Shown in pieces: positions 1-12,000 of a stretch of 64,000 bases of DNA. The stretch is from Batillaria attramentaria. Lineage: Eukaryota; Mollusca; Gastropoda; Batillariidae. Within the stretch, counting starts at the first letter, position 1; every line of letters starts with the position of its first letter. The notes beneath the pieces were generated by a model. It did no database searches and had not been told where the DNA came from. It saw nothing but the letters and a program-made list of their open reading frames with translations. Position numbers and translations under genes: made by a program. The stretch lies in NCBI GenBank assembly GCA_018292915.2, contig JACVVK020000018.1, positions 1,342,001-1,406,000 on the forward strand, written 5' to 3'.

Positions 1-3000
1 AGATCCACAACTCCGTCCTTGTTCTTGTCCAGTTGTTCCATCAGATCTTCCAGCTGACCGACCGTCAGCGGCACGCTAGCACTCTGAAATGGTCCACGCA
101 GCACATCATCATGGATCAAAAAGTGTGAGATGTTTACAAGCACCAACCAACTGCGTTTTGTTCAAGCTCTGTGTCTGTAAATGGTCTGATGTGTGTGTGT
201 GTGTGTGTGTGTGGGGGGGGGGGGGGGGTAAATCAATGAAGGGTATAACAGTGGTTATTACAATGATGCTTTTCTCCTCCTCCTCTCCCTCTTGGATCGT
301 GTACTAAACCCATCAGATTTGGGTACTGAATATCCTACCATGTGCGCATGCGGGTAGGCTAGGATTAAAAACAAGGGTTACAAGTTAAAAACGTGGACGG
401 CAGGGTAGTTTACAGGGTGGAGATCCTGCCTTGTAGGTGCAGTTTGAAGACCGGGACGGGTGGGTGGGTGGGTGGGTGGGTGTTTAACGTCCTTTTCCAC
501 CACGTATGACTGGGACGGCTGTGGCCTGTGTATATAAAGTGTGTATAACAGATATAAAGTGCGTGTTTTTCTCTTTTTCTTTTCTTATGATTATTATTGC
601 CATCGTCAGCAGTGAGTACTGCTGTTAATGTTAATACTGATTACTCACGATGAGTCCCTTTGCAAATTCCTCCCTTGTCACCGACAGGCTGCGGTCGGCA
701 TCAAAACGCTTGAAGAGGTCAATAACTCTGTACGCCTTCTCGCTCATGTACTCGTACAAGGCTGACACTGGGTCCTGGAACAGAGAGAAGAGTGGGAGCA
801 TTTATGGCCTACAGCCGCGCAAGCAACAAAGACTATAAGAAAAAGAGAAAATGATTAACTATTTTGTAGCCGCCATTTACCGGGTCTTCCTAGGGGAGAA
901 TTTTCACTCCGCCACATACCATATCGCTCTTGAACCAGCGAGAAGAGGTTTTGTTCACGGCCCCGGCCTTCAAGGAACCAGCAAGCAGAGGCTTTCGCAA
1001 TTTTTAGTGCTTTTTCTTTTTGCTTTTCAACATCAGCATGCGCTAACTTGTAACAATGCCATCAACCCCCCGTGACTTCTACAGTGTGTTCGAAATCCGA
1101 GTTCTTTACCGCAGATAACCATCCGGGCTACCGTTCCCCTGTGTTGTACTCTGTATTTTGGCTGAAACCTCAGCAACGACGGCCCCGGAAAGGTTGATAG
1201 CAATGGTTTTCTCTGCCAGTGTTTCAGAATTGTTTGGGTTATGTGCGCACTACAAAACTGATCACTCGGCAGTACTTCTGTCAGATCCAACGGCGCACTT
1301 ACCTATCTCTCGGATTCCATGCTTGGTCGCCATCTGTCTGCTAAAATGTCACCAGCGGTTCGACAAATCCGTAAGTTAATGTAAACTGTCATTGTTTATG
1401 AACCGACTCAATCGTTCTTCGTTTTCTGCCGCCATTGAAACTTCGAGACAAGGGACGGCACCCCAGTTGGCGTAGCATCGAAGACCGTAGATCCGCTATA
1501 GCGTAGTGTACAGTCCTTGATCGCAAGGGGGAAAACCTTAGAATTAGGAAAAAAATGAAGGTCGCACGAGTTATCTCCCATAGCGGTGAGGTGCTGCGTT
1601 TCTGCGGCGGAGAGAACCACCGAACCGAACTTAACCGAACTGTTCCGATGTCTCCGAGGATTTCCGATGAAAGTTCGGCTACGTTCGGGATAACCGACTC
1701 GGTTATTTCCGTGCCCACGCGAAAAACGTTTTTTTTCGGGGCAACTCCTGAGACCTTATTAATTTTAAAATTCATGTTATTTCCCTTCATGCAACGGAGA
1801 CAACCCGTGAGTGAAAAAGACCACTCTCTGGGGCACAGTCTTTCAGTGGAAAGTACACGCCCCGCCGAAAAGGGACTGCACTCTGGAGTCTAGAAAAAGA
1901 CAAGACAATCGCGCGAGTAGACTTTCCTTACTGCAATGGTGCCCAAAAGTTTTTTAGCGGAAATTTTCCATTGTTAGGATTAAACCTGCATCCCATCGTG
2001 TTGTTATTCAGCTTGTGACTGTCGACAACAATAGAATCTGGAAATGTTTGTATCCTGCGGCCGTTTTACAGTCAGTGCTGATGATATTTGTGGTCTAAAA
2101 CCCGAAATGTAATTCCCGGTCCGGCCGTGGAAATACGAATGCAGAGTGACACAGTGCGGCCCTGACTTACTGACTGGTTAGTAAAATGAAAATAATGAAA
2201 GCCGGGCTGGGTCTACAGCGCCGTGCTGTCGTTATGATACACGATTATGTTTATCATGGCCGTGATGACTGTTGGCGAAGTAACGAACATGCAAGTACAG
2301 TAGTAATCTTCTGATCGTTGTCTCAAGCGCTCTGAGTTCAAAACAGTTCGAAAGTTCTTCAGTTTCTTGCAATCAGCGGGTTAGTGGCCAGGGTCTCGTT
2401 TGGACTGGAACCGAGCTCAAGTGAATAAAATACCAAGCAACCACAACGTCGTCCCACGGATAAGCCAAACTTCGGATGACTTGAAGAAAAAAAATCTATT
2501 TCCCCTGCACATTCGACTTCCGCGTGCAGTGCTCGGCTGTAATCACTCCATTATCCTTCAGCATTGTTTTTTCCTACCTTTCTCTAAAAACCTCTCCCTA
2601 CACACCGTGAACACTAGCTTAGAGGGGGAGCCGTGCGATCCCGGCATCATCGTCATCATCATCATCACCACCACCACCACCATCGCCGCCTAAACGACAG
2701 TGATAAATTCAGTCTTAGTACTTACCTGAAACGCTGAAATCTTCTCTCCCTCCTTGACCATGGACTGGCCTTTGCGGATCACCCTGCCTGTCTTGCAGAT
2801 GATGAAGCGCTTCTTCTTCAGCTCATCCAGCGCGTTCATGAACTCCTCGTCCACGACGACGTTCTGGAAATAGTTGGTGAAGTATCAAATAGCCTACGTC
2901 TGGAGAGATTACATAGATCGTATGGACTTTTGAGGGAATATCGTCAAACTTATATATCACAGCCACCATGGGTTAAACCGGCCGTCTTAGGCAGGTGGGC

Positions 3001-6000
3001 AGTGTGCAGTTTTAAAAACACTAGTAAGCAATTCATTACAGACAATAACATACGTACACTCATATACAAAAGGAAGGAAGAAAAAAAAAACAAGACTTCA
3101 GCAGGGTTGGTTTGTTTTTTTTGTGTGTGTGTGTGTTTTTGTTTTTGTTTTGTTTTCCCCCATCTTTTTTTTTGCGGCAGTGTTCCATACTACAGCAACT
3201 GACCTCCAGATCTAGTTCCCTGATTTGAGATTCCTCGGCCTTTTCGATGGCTTTCAGCACAATCAGAGCCACGTCTGGAGTCAGCGGGTTGTTCCCCATC
3301 TGTACAGCACCAGACAGTTGTTACAATTTCTCTTCATTTGTAGGTGAATGTATTTAACAAGTCTACTCAGCCATTTGTCGATTAAAATCCAGGTTACAAG
3401 GGTTTTTTTTCTTTGTGTGTTTTTTTAATCTTCGCCGTGCGTTGCCTAAAAACTTGTGCTCAGCACCCGTGCTTTAAAGAAGAAAACTTGCGCGCCCTAC
3501 ATCGTGTGTGCAAATGTACCCATGCTTTTAAAGAGAGGAAAAAAAACACATGATGCAATGATTATTCACTTGTTTATTTACAAACAAAATCACACATTTT
3601 GGCGAGCACTTCGCCAACACCCTTACTGACAAAGTCATGAAGTTCCGTGGAACTAGCATGAAAACTGACTGAGCTTAGGATGTTTGAATAAACGTGTTGG
3701 TGCAATTGCACCCGCGACGTACGGCGATGATTAAAAAGCATGATTAGGTACAGACTGTAGTTTCGTTTTATTCTAAAGCGTATCCGTATGTCATTCCTCT
3801 GTAGATAATTGCAGTATGTGCAGTGAATGTTGATGTATAGATCTCGACGCCTTTCATCCTACTTCTAGTATATTGGATGTTTTTTTGTTTTTGTTTTTGT
3901 TTTGTTTTTTGTTTTAAATATTGCGAAATGATTGGTTCGGGGCTCCCAGCACGTGGATTTTATAATGCTTAAGACACGCACTGTACAGCAACTGAAGTCT
4001 GTAACCACACCTTCACTTAACTCAACTCTTGTGAACCCTAGTTTGAATCTGTAAAGCTTTTCTTTTCTTTTTTCTTTTTTTTTTAATGCTCACAGATCCT
4101 TCTGAACTGTTTTGGTGGTGTTTAGCATCACACCACGTACAGGCATGCACAGTGACAGCGTCTCAAAGGCGGGCACGGAGCCAACACATGGATACGCGCA
4201 TACTCGAGGACTGAATCAGTCGGCTATTTTTAAGCCTTTATAGAAGTCAAAAGCTGAGTAAGTAGAGTAGGATAATTTGAATTTTCGCTGGTTGTGAAGA
4301 TGGCACTGTCTTGCATTAAGAGCTCTACTAATCTAGGCTATTTCGAGCGTACAATCACACTCACAAGCGAAACTGTTTAGTTTGTACAAAGTCTAGCAAA
4401 CATGGAAAACGGCGAGTTTCAAACCAAAGACTACTGACCCTGAGTGTTGCCAATGTGTCGTTCTGCTGTACTCCCTTCAGCAGCCCGCCCACAGCCTCCG
4501 TGTCCAGCCGGTTGAAGCTGATGTCCAGTTCTCTCAACATCATGTTGTCCCTCAGTGACTGACCCAGGATCTTACAGCTGTCGGACGCGAACCCGTTCCA
4601 GGAGAGGTCCAACACACGAAGCCCTCCGTTTACCTAGGGAGAGTTTAACGGTATGGTAAAAGTGAAAGGCTGTTGTCAGCAAATTTCTGTGTATTCACTA
4701 AAAACGATTGTGGGTTTGGGAGTTTAACGTCCTTTTCCACCACGTATGGGTATATCAAAGACGGGGCAACGACTAAAAGGCCGGCACAAATATGTGGCCC
4801 CAGTCGGGATTCGAACTCACGACCCGAGCATTGAGAGCCCAACGCTTTACCATTCGGCTATCCCGGCTCCCCCTAAAAATGATTGTAGGGAAAATTCCTT
4901 TGCTTGCATTCCTGGGTTTTATACATTAAAAAAAAATTCACAGTTTATTTATTTTATTTTATTTTTTGCTATGATATGCTATGAATAACAATCGTCATTT
5001 GAACAAATGACAGTTTCGCATAAGCCGGCTGTCTCTTTTCTGTTCGAATTGTTTTGTCCCATAATCAATGAACTTCAGCCTTACCGACATTTAGAGTGTT
5101 GCCTACACGAAAATCAATACTGAATTGCTGCCAGTTTCATACCTGAACACCAGCTGCTACGGCCATGGCACCCTTTCCCCTCAAGTGGTTCCAGCTCAGA
5201 TCTAGCACCTCCAGTGTGTCGTTACTGGCTGCACGTGCGAAAGTAACAAAACCAGACTACCGAAGTCAAATCATTAATCCCCACAAAATCGCCAAATGGT
5301 TGGACACGTCATGAGATCATGCAGTGCTCAGAAAAATTTCATAAATTACAAAATTGTCTTGCCACTAAAAGATCAAACCAAATATACGCTTGACTTCATC
5401 ATGCTGGCTGTGGAAACTTTAACAAAATTCAGAATGTTTTGTCTCCTAGTTTTTTGTGGTGAATAAAACACAACGTGAAAGAATGCATTGCACGGCACGG
5501 CACGGCACAGCACGGCACGGCACGGCACGGCACACACAAACACGGAACACCACTTCCCCTCCAACCTGTCTAACATGTCTTCTGTTTATTTTCTGTTACT
5601 TGTGAAGCCGGACCCTACATGGTCCAACCCTTGTCGTGGGGTAGTGGCTTGTGTACCTCAATGACCCAGAGAGCTACGCCAGCGGGAGCACGTGCTCCTG
5701 GCAGGGTCACCCAAGCTGGACAGGTCGAAGGGTAGAGGTCAGACGAATGTGGACCACCTCTCCAAGAGGCTAAACGGGTTTGCGTAGGGTTAACAGCCCT
5801 ACCTGTAAAAAACATAACGTTACAGAAGCATCGACAGCAACAAACCAAAACATTCACCTGGGCAAGGAAGGGTCTCCATCCCGGAGACCTATGACGCATT
5901 GCAGTGAAAGCCGAAAGGAAGCTGCAAGGCCGACCCCCCTTCTAACACCCAGGACAACGACGAGAGTAGCCACATGGAACATCAGGACTATGTATGAAGT

Positions 6001-9000
6001 AGGAAGGACCATACAAGTAGCAAGAGAGATGAAGAACTACAAGATAGGAGTACTGGGACTGAGTGAGACAAGGTGGCTACAGACAGGACAGCTGAGATTT
6101 TCATCGGGAGAGCAATTGCTGTATTCAGGACACACAGAGGATGGAGCCCCCCACACTGAGGGCGTGGCCCTGATGCTGGCACCGGAGGCACAGCGGGCAC
6201 TCATCGGCTGGGAACCTGTCAACTCCCGCATCATCACAGCCAAATTCATCACCAAGAAAAAAGACATCAAGCTGAACATCATCCAGTGCTACGCTCCCAC
6301 CAATGATGCGGAAGAGGAGAAAAAAGATGACTTCTACCAACAACTGCAGACAGTGATAGATAGAGGAGGAGCCAAGGACATGACCATACTGATGGGAGAT
6401 TTCAACGCCAAGATTGGATCAGACAACACAGGCTATGAGGACACCATGGGAACACACGGACTGGGACAGATGAACGAAAATGGCGAGCGCTTTGCAGACT
6501 TTTGTGCCCTGAACCAGCTAGTGATAGGAGGCAGCATCTTCCCACACAAGCGCATCCACAAGGCCACATGGAGATCGCCGGACCATATCACGGAGAACCA
6601 GATTGATCACATCTGCATCAGCCGGAAGTTCAGGAGATCGTGGCGGGATGTGCGCGTGATGAGGGGTGCCGATGTATCATCAGACCACCACCTTCTTGCA
6701 ACAACATTGAGACTTCGGCTTAAGAGGCACACCAACGCCAACAGCACACGGACCAGGTACAACGTTGGACTTCTCAGGAACACAGAGACACAAGCAGCAT
6801 TCCGGATCAGCCTTTCCAACAGGTTCCAGCCACTGCAAGACCTGATAGAAGACAGTGAAATGGACATCGAGACACAATGGGAACACAGCAAGAAACTCTG
6901 GCACGACACATGCGAAGAGGTCCTTGGCAAGAGAAAGACCCAACATAAGGAATGGATCTCTGCTGATACCATCCAGAAGCTGGAAGTTAGGAAAGAGAAG
7001 AAAACTGCACTGAACACGAGCCGAACAAGAAGAGCTAAGGCAAAGGCACATGAGGAATACACAGCAGCTGACAGAGAAGTGAAGAGGAGCACCAGGAAGG
7101 ACAAGAGGGACTACATCGACAACCTGGCCAGTCAAGCAGAGGAAGCAGCCCGACAAGGGAATCTAAAAGACCTGTACCAGGTGACCAAGAAGCTCGCGGG
7201 CAAATTTCAGCAGACAGACAAACCAGTGAAGGACAAGAACGGGCACCCACTGACAACAACTGAGGAACAGCTGAAGCGATGGGCAGAACACTTCAGGGAG
7301 CTGTTAAATCGCCCCATCCCTGAAACACCACCAGACATCCCACCAGCTGAGACAGAACTACCCATCAACTGCGACAAGCCCTCTAAGGCGGAGATCAGGA
7401 AAGCCATCATGACACTGAGAAATGGGAAAGCTGCAGGGCCGGACGAGATACCAGCAGAAGCCATTAAAGCAGACACAGAGACAGCCGTCAACATGCTGCA
7501 CAGCCTGTTCAGCAAGATCTGGGAGAAGGAAGAGGTGCCAGCCCAGTGGAAAGAAGGGATCGTCATCAAGCTGCCAAAGAAAGGGGACCTCAGGGACTGC
7601 AGCAACTACCGAGGGATCATGCTCCTGTCAGTGCCAGGCAAGGTTCTCAACAGAATTCTACTGGAGAGGATGAGAGAGGCAGTCGACCCCATGCTCCGAG
7701 ACCAGCAGGCAGGCTTTCGCAGGAACAGGTCCTGCGCTGACCAGATTGCCAGCCTACGCATCATTGTGGAGCAGTCACTGGAGTGGAACTCCCCCCTCTA
7801 CATCAACTTCATAGACTATGAGAAGGCCTTTGACAGTGTAGACAGAGAGGCGCTGTGGAAGCTGCTAAGGCACTATGGAGTTCCCGGGAAGATCATCTCC
7901 CTGATCCAGTGCACCTACCAAGACATGAGCTGCAGGATTGCCCATGCCGGCCAGTTGTCAGAAAGCTTCGAGGTGAAGACCGGAGTCCGCCAGGGATGCC
8001 TGTTGTCCCCGTTTCTCTTCCTCCTGGTCATCGACTGGATCATGAAGACCACTACAGCAGGCAGGAAAAACGGGATACAGTGGACACTCTGGACGCAGCT
8101 GGATGACCTCGACTTCGCGGACGACCTGGCGCTCCTGTCTCACAGCCACAGCCAGATGCAGGACAAGACTACGTGCCTGGAAGCCACATCAGCCGGAACA
8201 GGGCTCAAGATCAACAGGAAGAAAACCGAGCTGATGAAGATCAACACCACTGCCAACACACCAGTCACAGTCGGTGGAGAGCCCATCAGGGAGGTGGAGT
8301 CTTTTGTCTACCTGGGGAGTGTGGTTGATGGACAGGGAGGCACAGACCGAGACGTCACAGCCAGAATCGGCAAGGCAAGGGCAGCAATGGTCATGCTGAA
8401 GAACGTCTGGGCATCCAAAGTTGTCAGCATAAGAACCAAACTTCGCATCTTCAACTCCAACGTGAAGTCAGTTCTGCTCTACGGATGCGAAACATGGAGG
8501 ACAACGAAGACGATGCAGCAGAAGATCCAGACATTTCTCAACACCTGTCTGAGGCGCATCTTCAACATCCGATGGCCAGAGAAGATCCGGAATGAAGAGC
8601 TGTGGGAGCGAGCGGGGCAGGAACCAGTGGCCAAGCAGATCCTGCGGAGGAAGTGGGGCTGGATTGGACACACCCTCAGGAAGCCAGCATCCAGCACCAC
8701 ACGCCAAGCCCTGACATGGAACCCGCAGGGGAAAAGGAAGAGAGGCCGGCCTCGCAACAGCTGGAGGCGGGACACTGAGGCAGAGCTATGTAAGCAGGGT
8801 ACCAACTGGACTGGAGTGGCAAGACTAGCCCAGAACAGAGTGCGATGGCGAAGGGTTGTCGATGGCCTATGCTCCACGTGGAGCCAAGGGCCTAAGTAAG
8901 TAAGTAAGTGTGAAGCCGGAGAATGCTACACTATTAGTCGAAATAACCTTTTCCCTGTTATTCAACTATGGCCGTGCACAGACATTGTCGTTTTGTCCGC

Positions 9001-12000
9001 TGAGTACGCTATCAAAGTGTTCTACAAAGTATTGCCGTGTAGAGTTTACAATGAGACACGGTCATGCGCTCGTATGTGTTTTACTTACCTATAGCTGGCC
9101 CCAAGTACAACCCTCCCAGTTCCCCAAATTTGTTGTGTCGCACCCTCAGCTCTCGCAGTTTGTAGTTGTTCTGCAGACACACACATGATGTGGTCTTATG
9201 TAATGCTATGATTGCTGTTGTCCTCCGTGCTTTTTCCTTGTTGACGTTGTTTTCGTTTCGTCATTACTGTCATTGTCGTCGTTTTGTTGTTGTCGTCGTA
9301 CTTCATTATTTGCAGACTCTATCAGTTGCACGATGGGACGATTAAGGCTTAACGGCCAGTAGTCCCTATACCTATACCTAATGCATTCATTTCTGTTTTG
9401 CTTTTCAGTTCACGCCATTTCAACCGCTAATTTGAAACTTGGGAAAGTATACAAACTTTGTTGTTGTCCTCCTCACCAAAGAGAGAGATATTCCGTTCTC
9501 AGCGAGACCATGGCTAAAGGAACATTTTCCCTGTGTAAACGATATACAATCAACTGACACAATTATTTCCAATTAAAAATGAGGCCAGGAGGCGCTGAGG
9601 GGACAGTATGTGCACAAGCCGCTGAGAGAAAGGATTACCTCTAGAATCATGGCAATGTATTTGGCATCATGGTCAAAAAGATTACTCCCTGAAAAGTAAG
9701 AAAAAACACAGTCACAGTACAGGTTTCCATTTTTTTTACAACATATACGTACTGAATGACATTTTTCGCACAGTAAGATATCCTACGGACAAGCATTTTC
9801 ACTAAATAAAAACAATCTGTACAGTAATCATGAATATTGTAAGAGACGAAAGGGAGAAATTCACTGCATGCGTTAATATTTGACATCTAGTAACCACAAC
9901 AATTACATCATACAGTTATGAAAAGTGGAAGCTGCCTCACCTGAAACATCAAGTTTTCGTAACGTGACGTTTGTCGTGAGAAGTTCTGCTATTGCACGTA
10001 TTCCTTTGGTTCCGATTCTGTTCTCGGCGATATTCTGAAACAACCACAAGCAAGGGAGGGGGGGAGGGGGGTAATCAAACTGGACGCCCTTTTCCCGTTG
10101 CTATACCGCTTCAAACGTTTCCACGACGATTGCTCTCATCTAAAGCCGTTATTTTAAAACGTGAGTATATACACGTCTTTAGATCGTAGTAACTTATTAG
10201 TACAAGTCGGTTTTTGGTTGGTAAACAGCCCTCATTCAATCGTTCCAAACGACAACTGAAAATCGAAAGCGTTTTTCGGTGCTATGCCGCTTTGAATTTG
10301 GACACCCCCCCACCCCCCCCCCCCCCCCTTCCAAAAAAAACCAAAAAACCGCCGTGCTATGGCGTGGGAACCCGCTGATTGGCGGTGCAATGATCTGGAG
10401 CGGCATAGCACTGGAAAAACGCCCGTCCATGTTTGTTTCCCCCCCCCCACCCCACCCCACCCCGTGTTTACAATGCTTGCGGAAAACAGGGGTGGTGACA
10501 GGGAGGTCGAATGCAAGAAACAAACAAACCAAAAAAAACCTCGGTCAGTATTCTATAGGTCCCCAGCAGTCGTGCACAAAAAGGCAGTGGCCAAAGGCGA
10601 CACGGGGAGGGAGGTTTGGGGGGGGGGGGGTAGGTGGGTGGATGTGTGGGAGTCTAACGTCCTTCTCCACCACGTATGGGTGATAGCAAAGACGGGGCAA
10701 CGAGAGAAAGGCCAGCACAGATATATTGGCTCAGGTCAGGAATCGAACTGTCAACTCACGGCCCGAGAATTGAAAGTCCAACGCTCTACCATTCGGCTAA
10801 CCCTGTTCCTCAAAGACGGAGCAACGAGAAACAGGCCAGCACAAATATTCGGCCCAGCCCGGATTTCAGCGGGGGAGACGCAGAGGCGGGAATCATCTGA
10901 GGTCCATGTGTTCGAGACAAGACTTTGTCATTAGTCTTTTGGGAATTGTTTTAAACAATAATTATGTTGATGTTTTGTCGGCTGTTGGTAACGGACTTTT
11001 ACAGAAAAATCCACGTTTTTAACGTACAAGTTCTGTGATGACGTGATTGGTATTCAGCATTTCCGCCAGACTGGTGGCGCCATCTGCCCCGATCCAGTTG
11101 TCCTGCAAATCGAGGCACTCAACACATTTGTTGCCCTGAAAAAAAAAGTACCATCAATCTACTGGGCAAATTAACAAATTCAAAACAGTACCTCAGCTGG
11201 GCGAAGAAAAAGACTTTTCGTGCATTAAAAAACACCACCACCACCAACTACTCTGGATAATCGGATAACAATAGATCCGTACTCGAACCGGCCCCCGTAG
11301 TGTAGTGGTTAGTACTTCGGTCGGCTCCTACCCAGAGCGGGTGTGCTATGGGCCCAATGGGGAGGCTGTTGCCACACAGCCGAGATTCACCCACTTGACG
11401 GGTGCGACTTTGGGGGTGCTTCCCTTGGTATGACACGTCTTATGATGTGGATGATTACACGGCCGGCACCGCAGTTGCCGTAGTTCCCAGGCCTGGTTAA
11501 TGCCGGGATATTTATGACAGGAAGCACGGAATGTCTTTAGCTGCTAGTTCCTACACTACAAACTCTATAGCCTCTAGGCCCTGTCTCGAGTTAGATGAGT
11601 CGGACCATTTGGCTCCCACTGAGACAAGATCCGACCCGAGCGTTGTGAGTCCAACACCCTACCACCAAAGATCAAACAGCCCCACATAATTATGAAAAAA
11701 AAAAAATGGAGACAAAACAAGAAGAGGGTGGGGTGGGTGTTTGGGGGGTTTAACGCCCTTTTCCACCACATACAAAAGAAGAAGAAAATTAATAAACAAC
11801 TGACCACCAAGGCGATAGCTATGGCACGTGCTCCCTGAACCCCCAGCCCCCTGGTCTTGAGGACGACGTGAGACTCAGCCAGACTTTGGGCGATAGGCTG
11901 TACCGGCTGGACCCCCATCAACTTGCACGAGCTCACGTACGTCTTCATGTAGTCGTGCTTCAAACGGTCGTGCTGGTCCAGGTCGGCAGGGGTCACTTCT

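Noticed and set aside
5780..6720. Craniofacial development protein 2 gene
   Set aside because: The endonuclease part looks like proteins carrying that name in databases, but here it is the N-terminus of a LINE ORF with target-site duplications.
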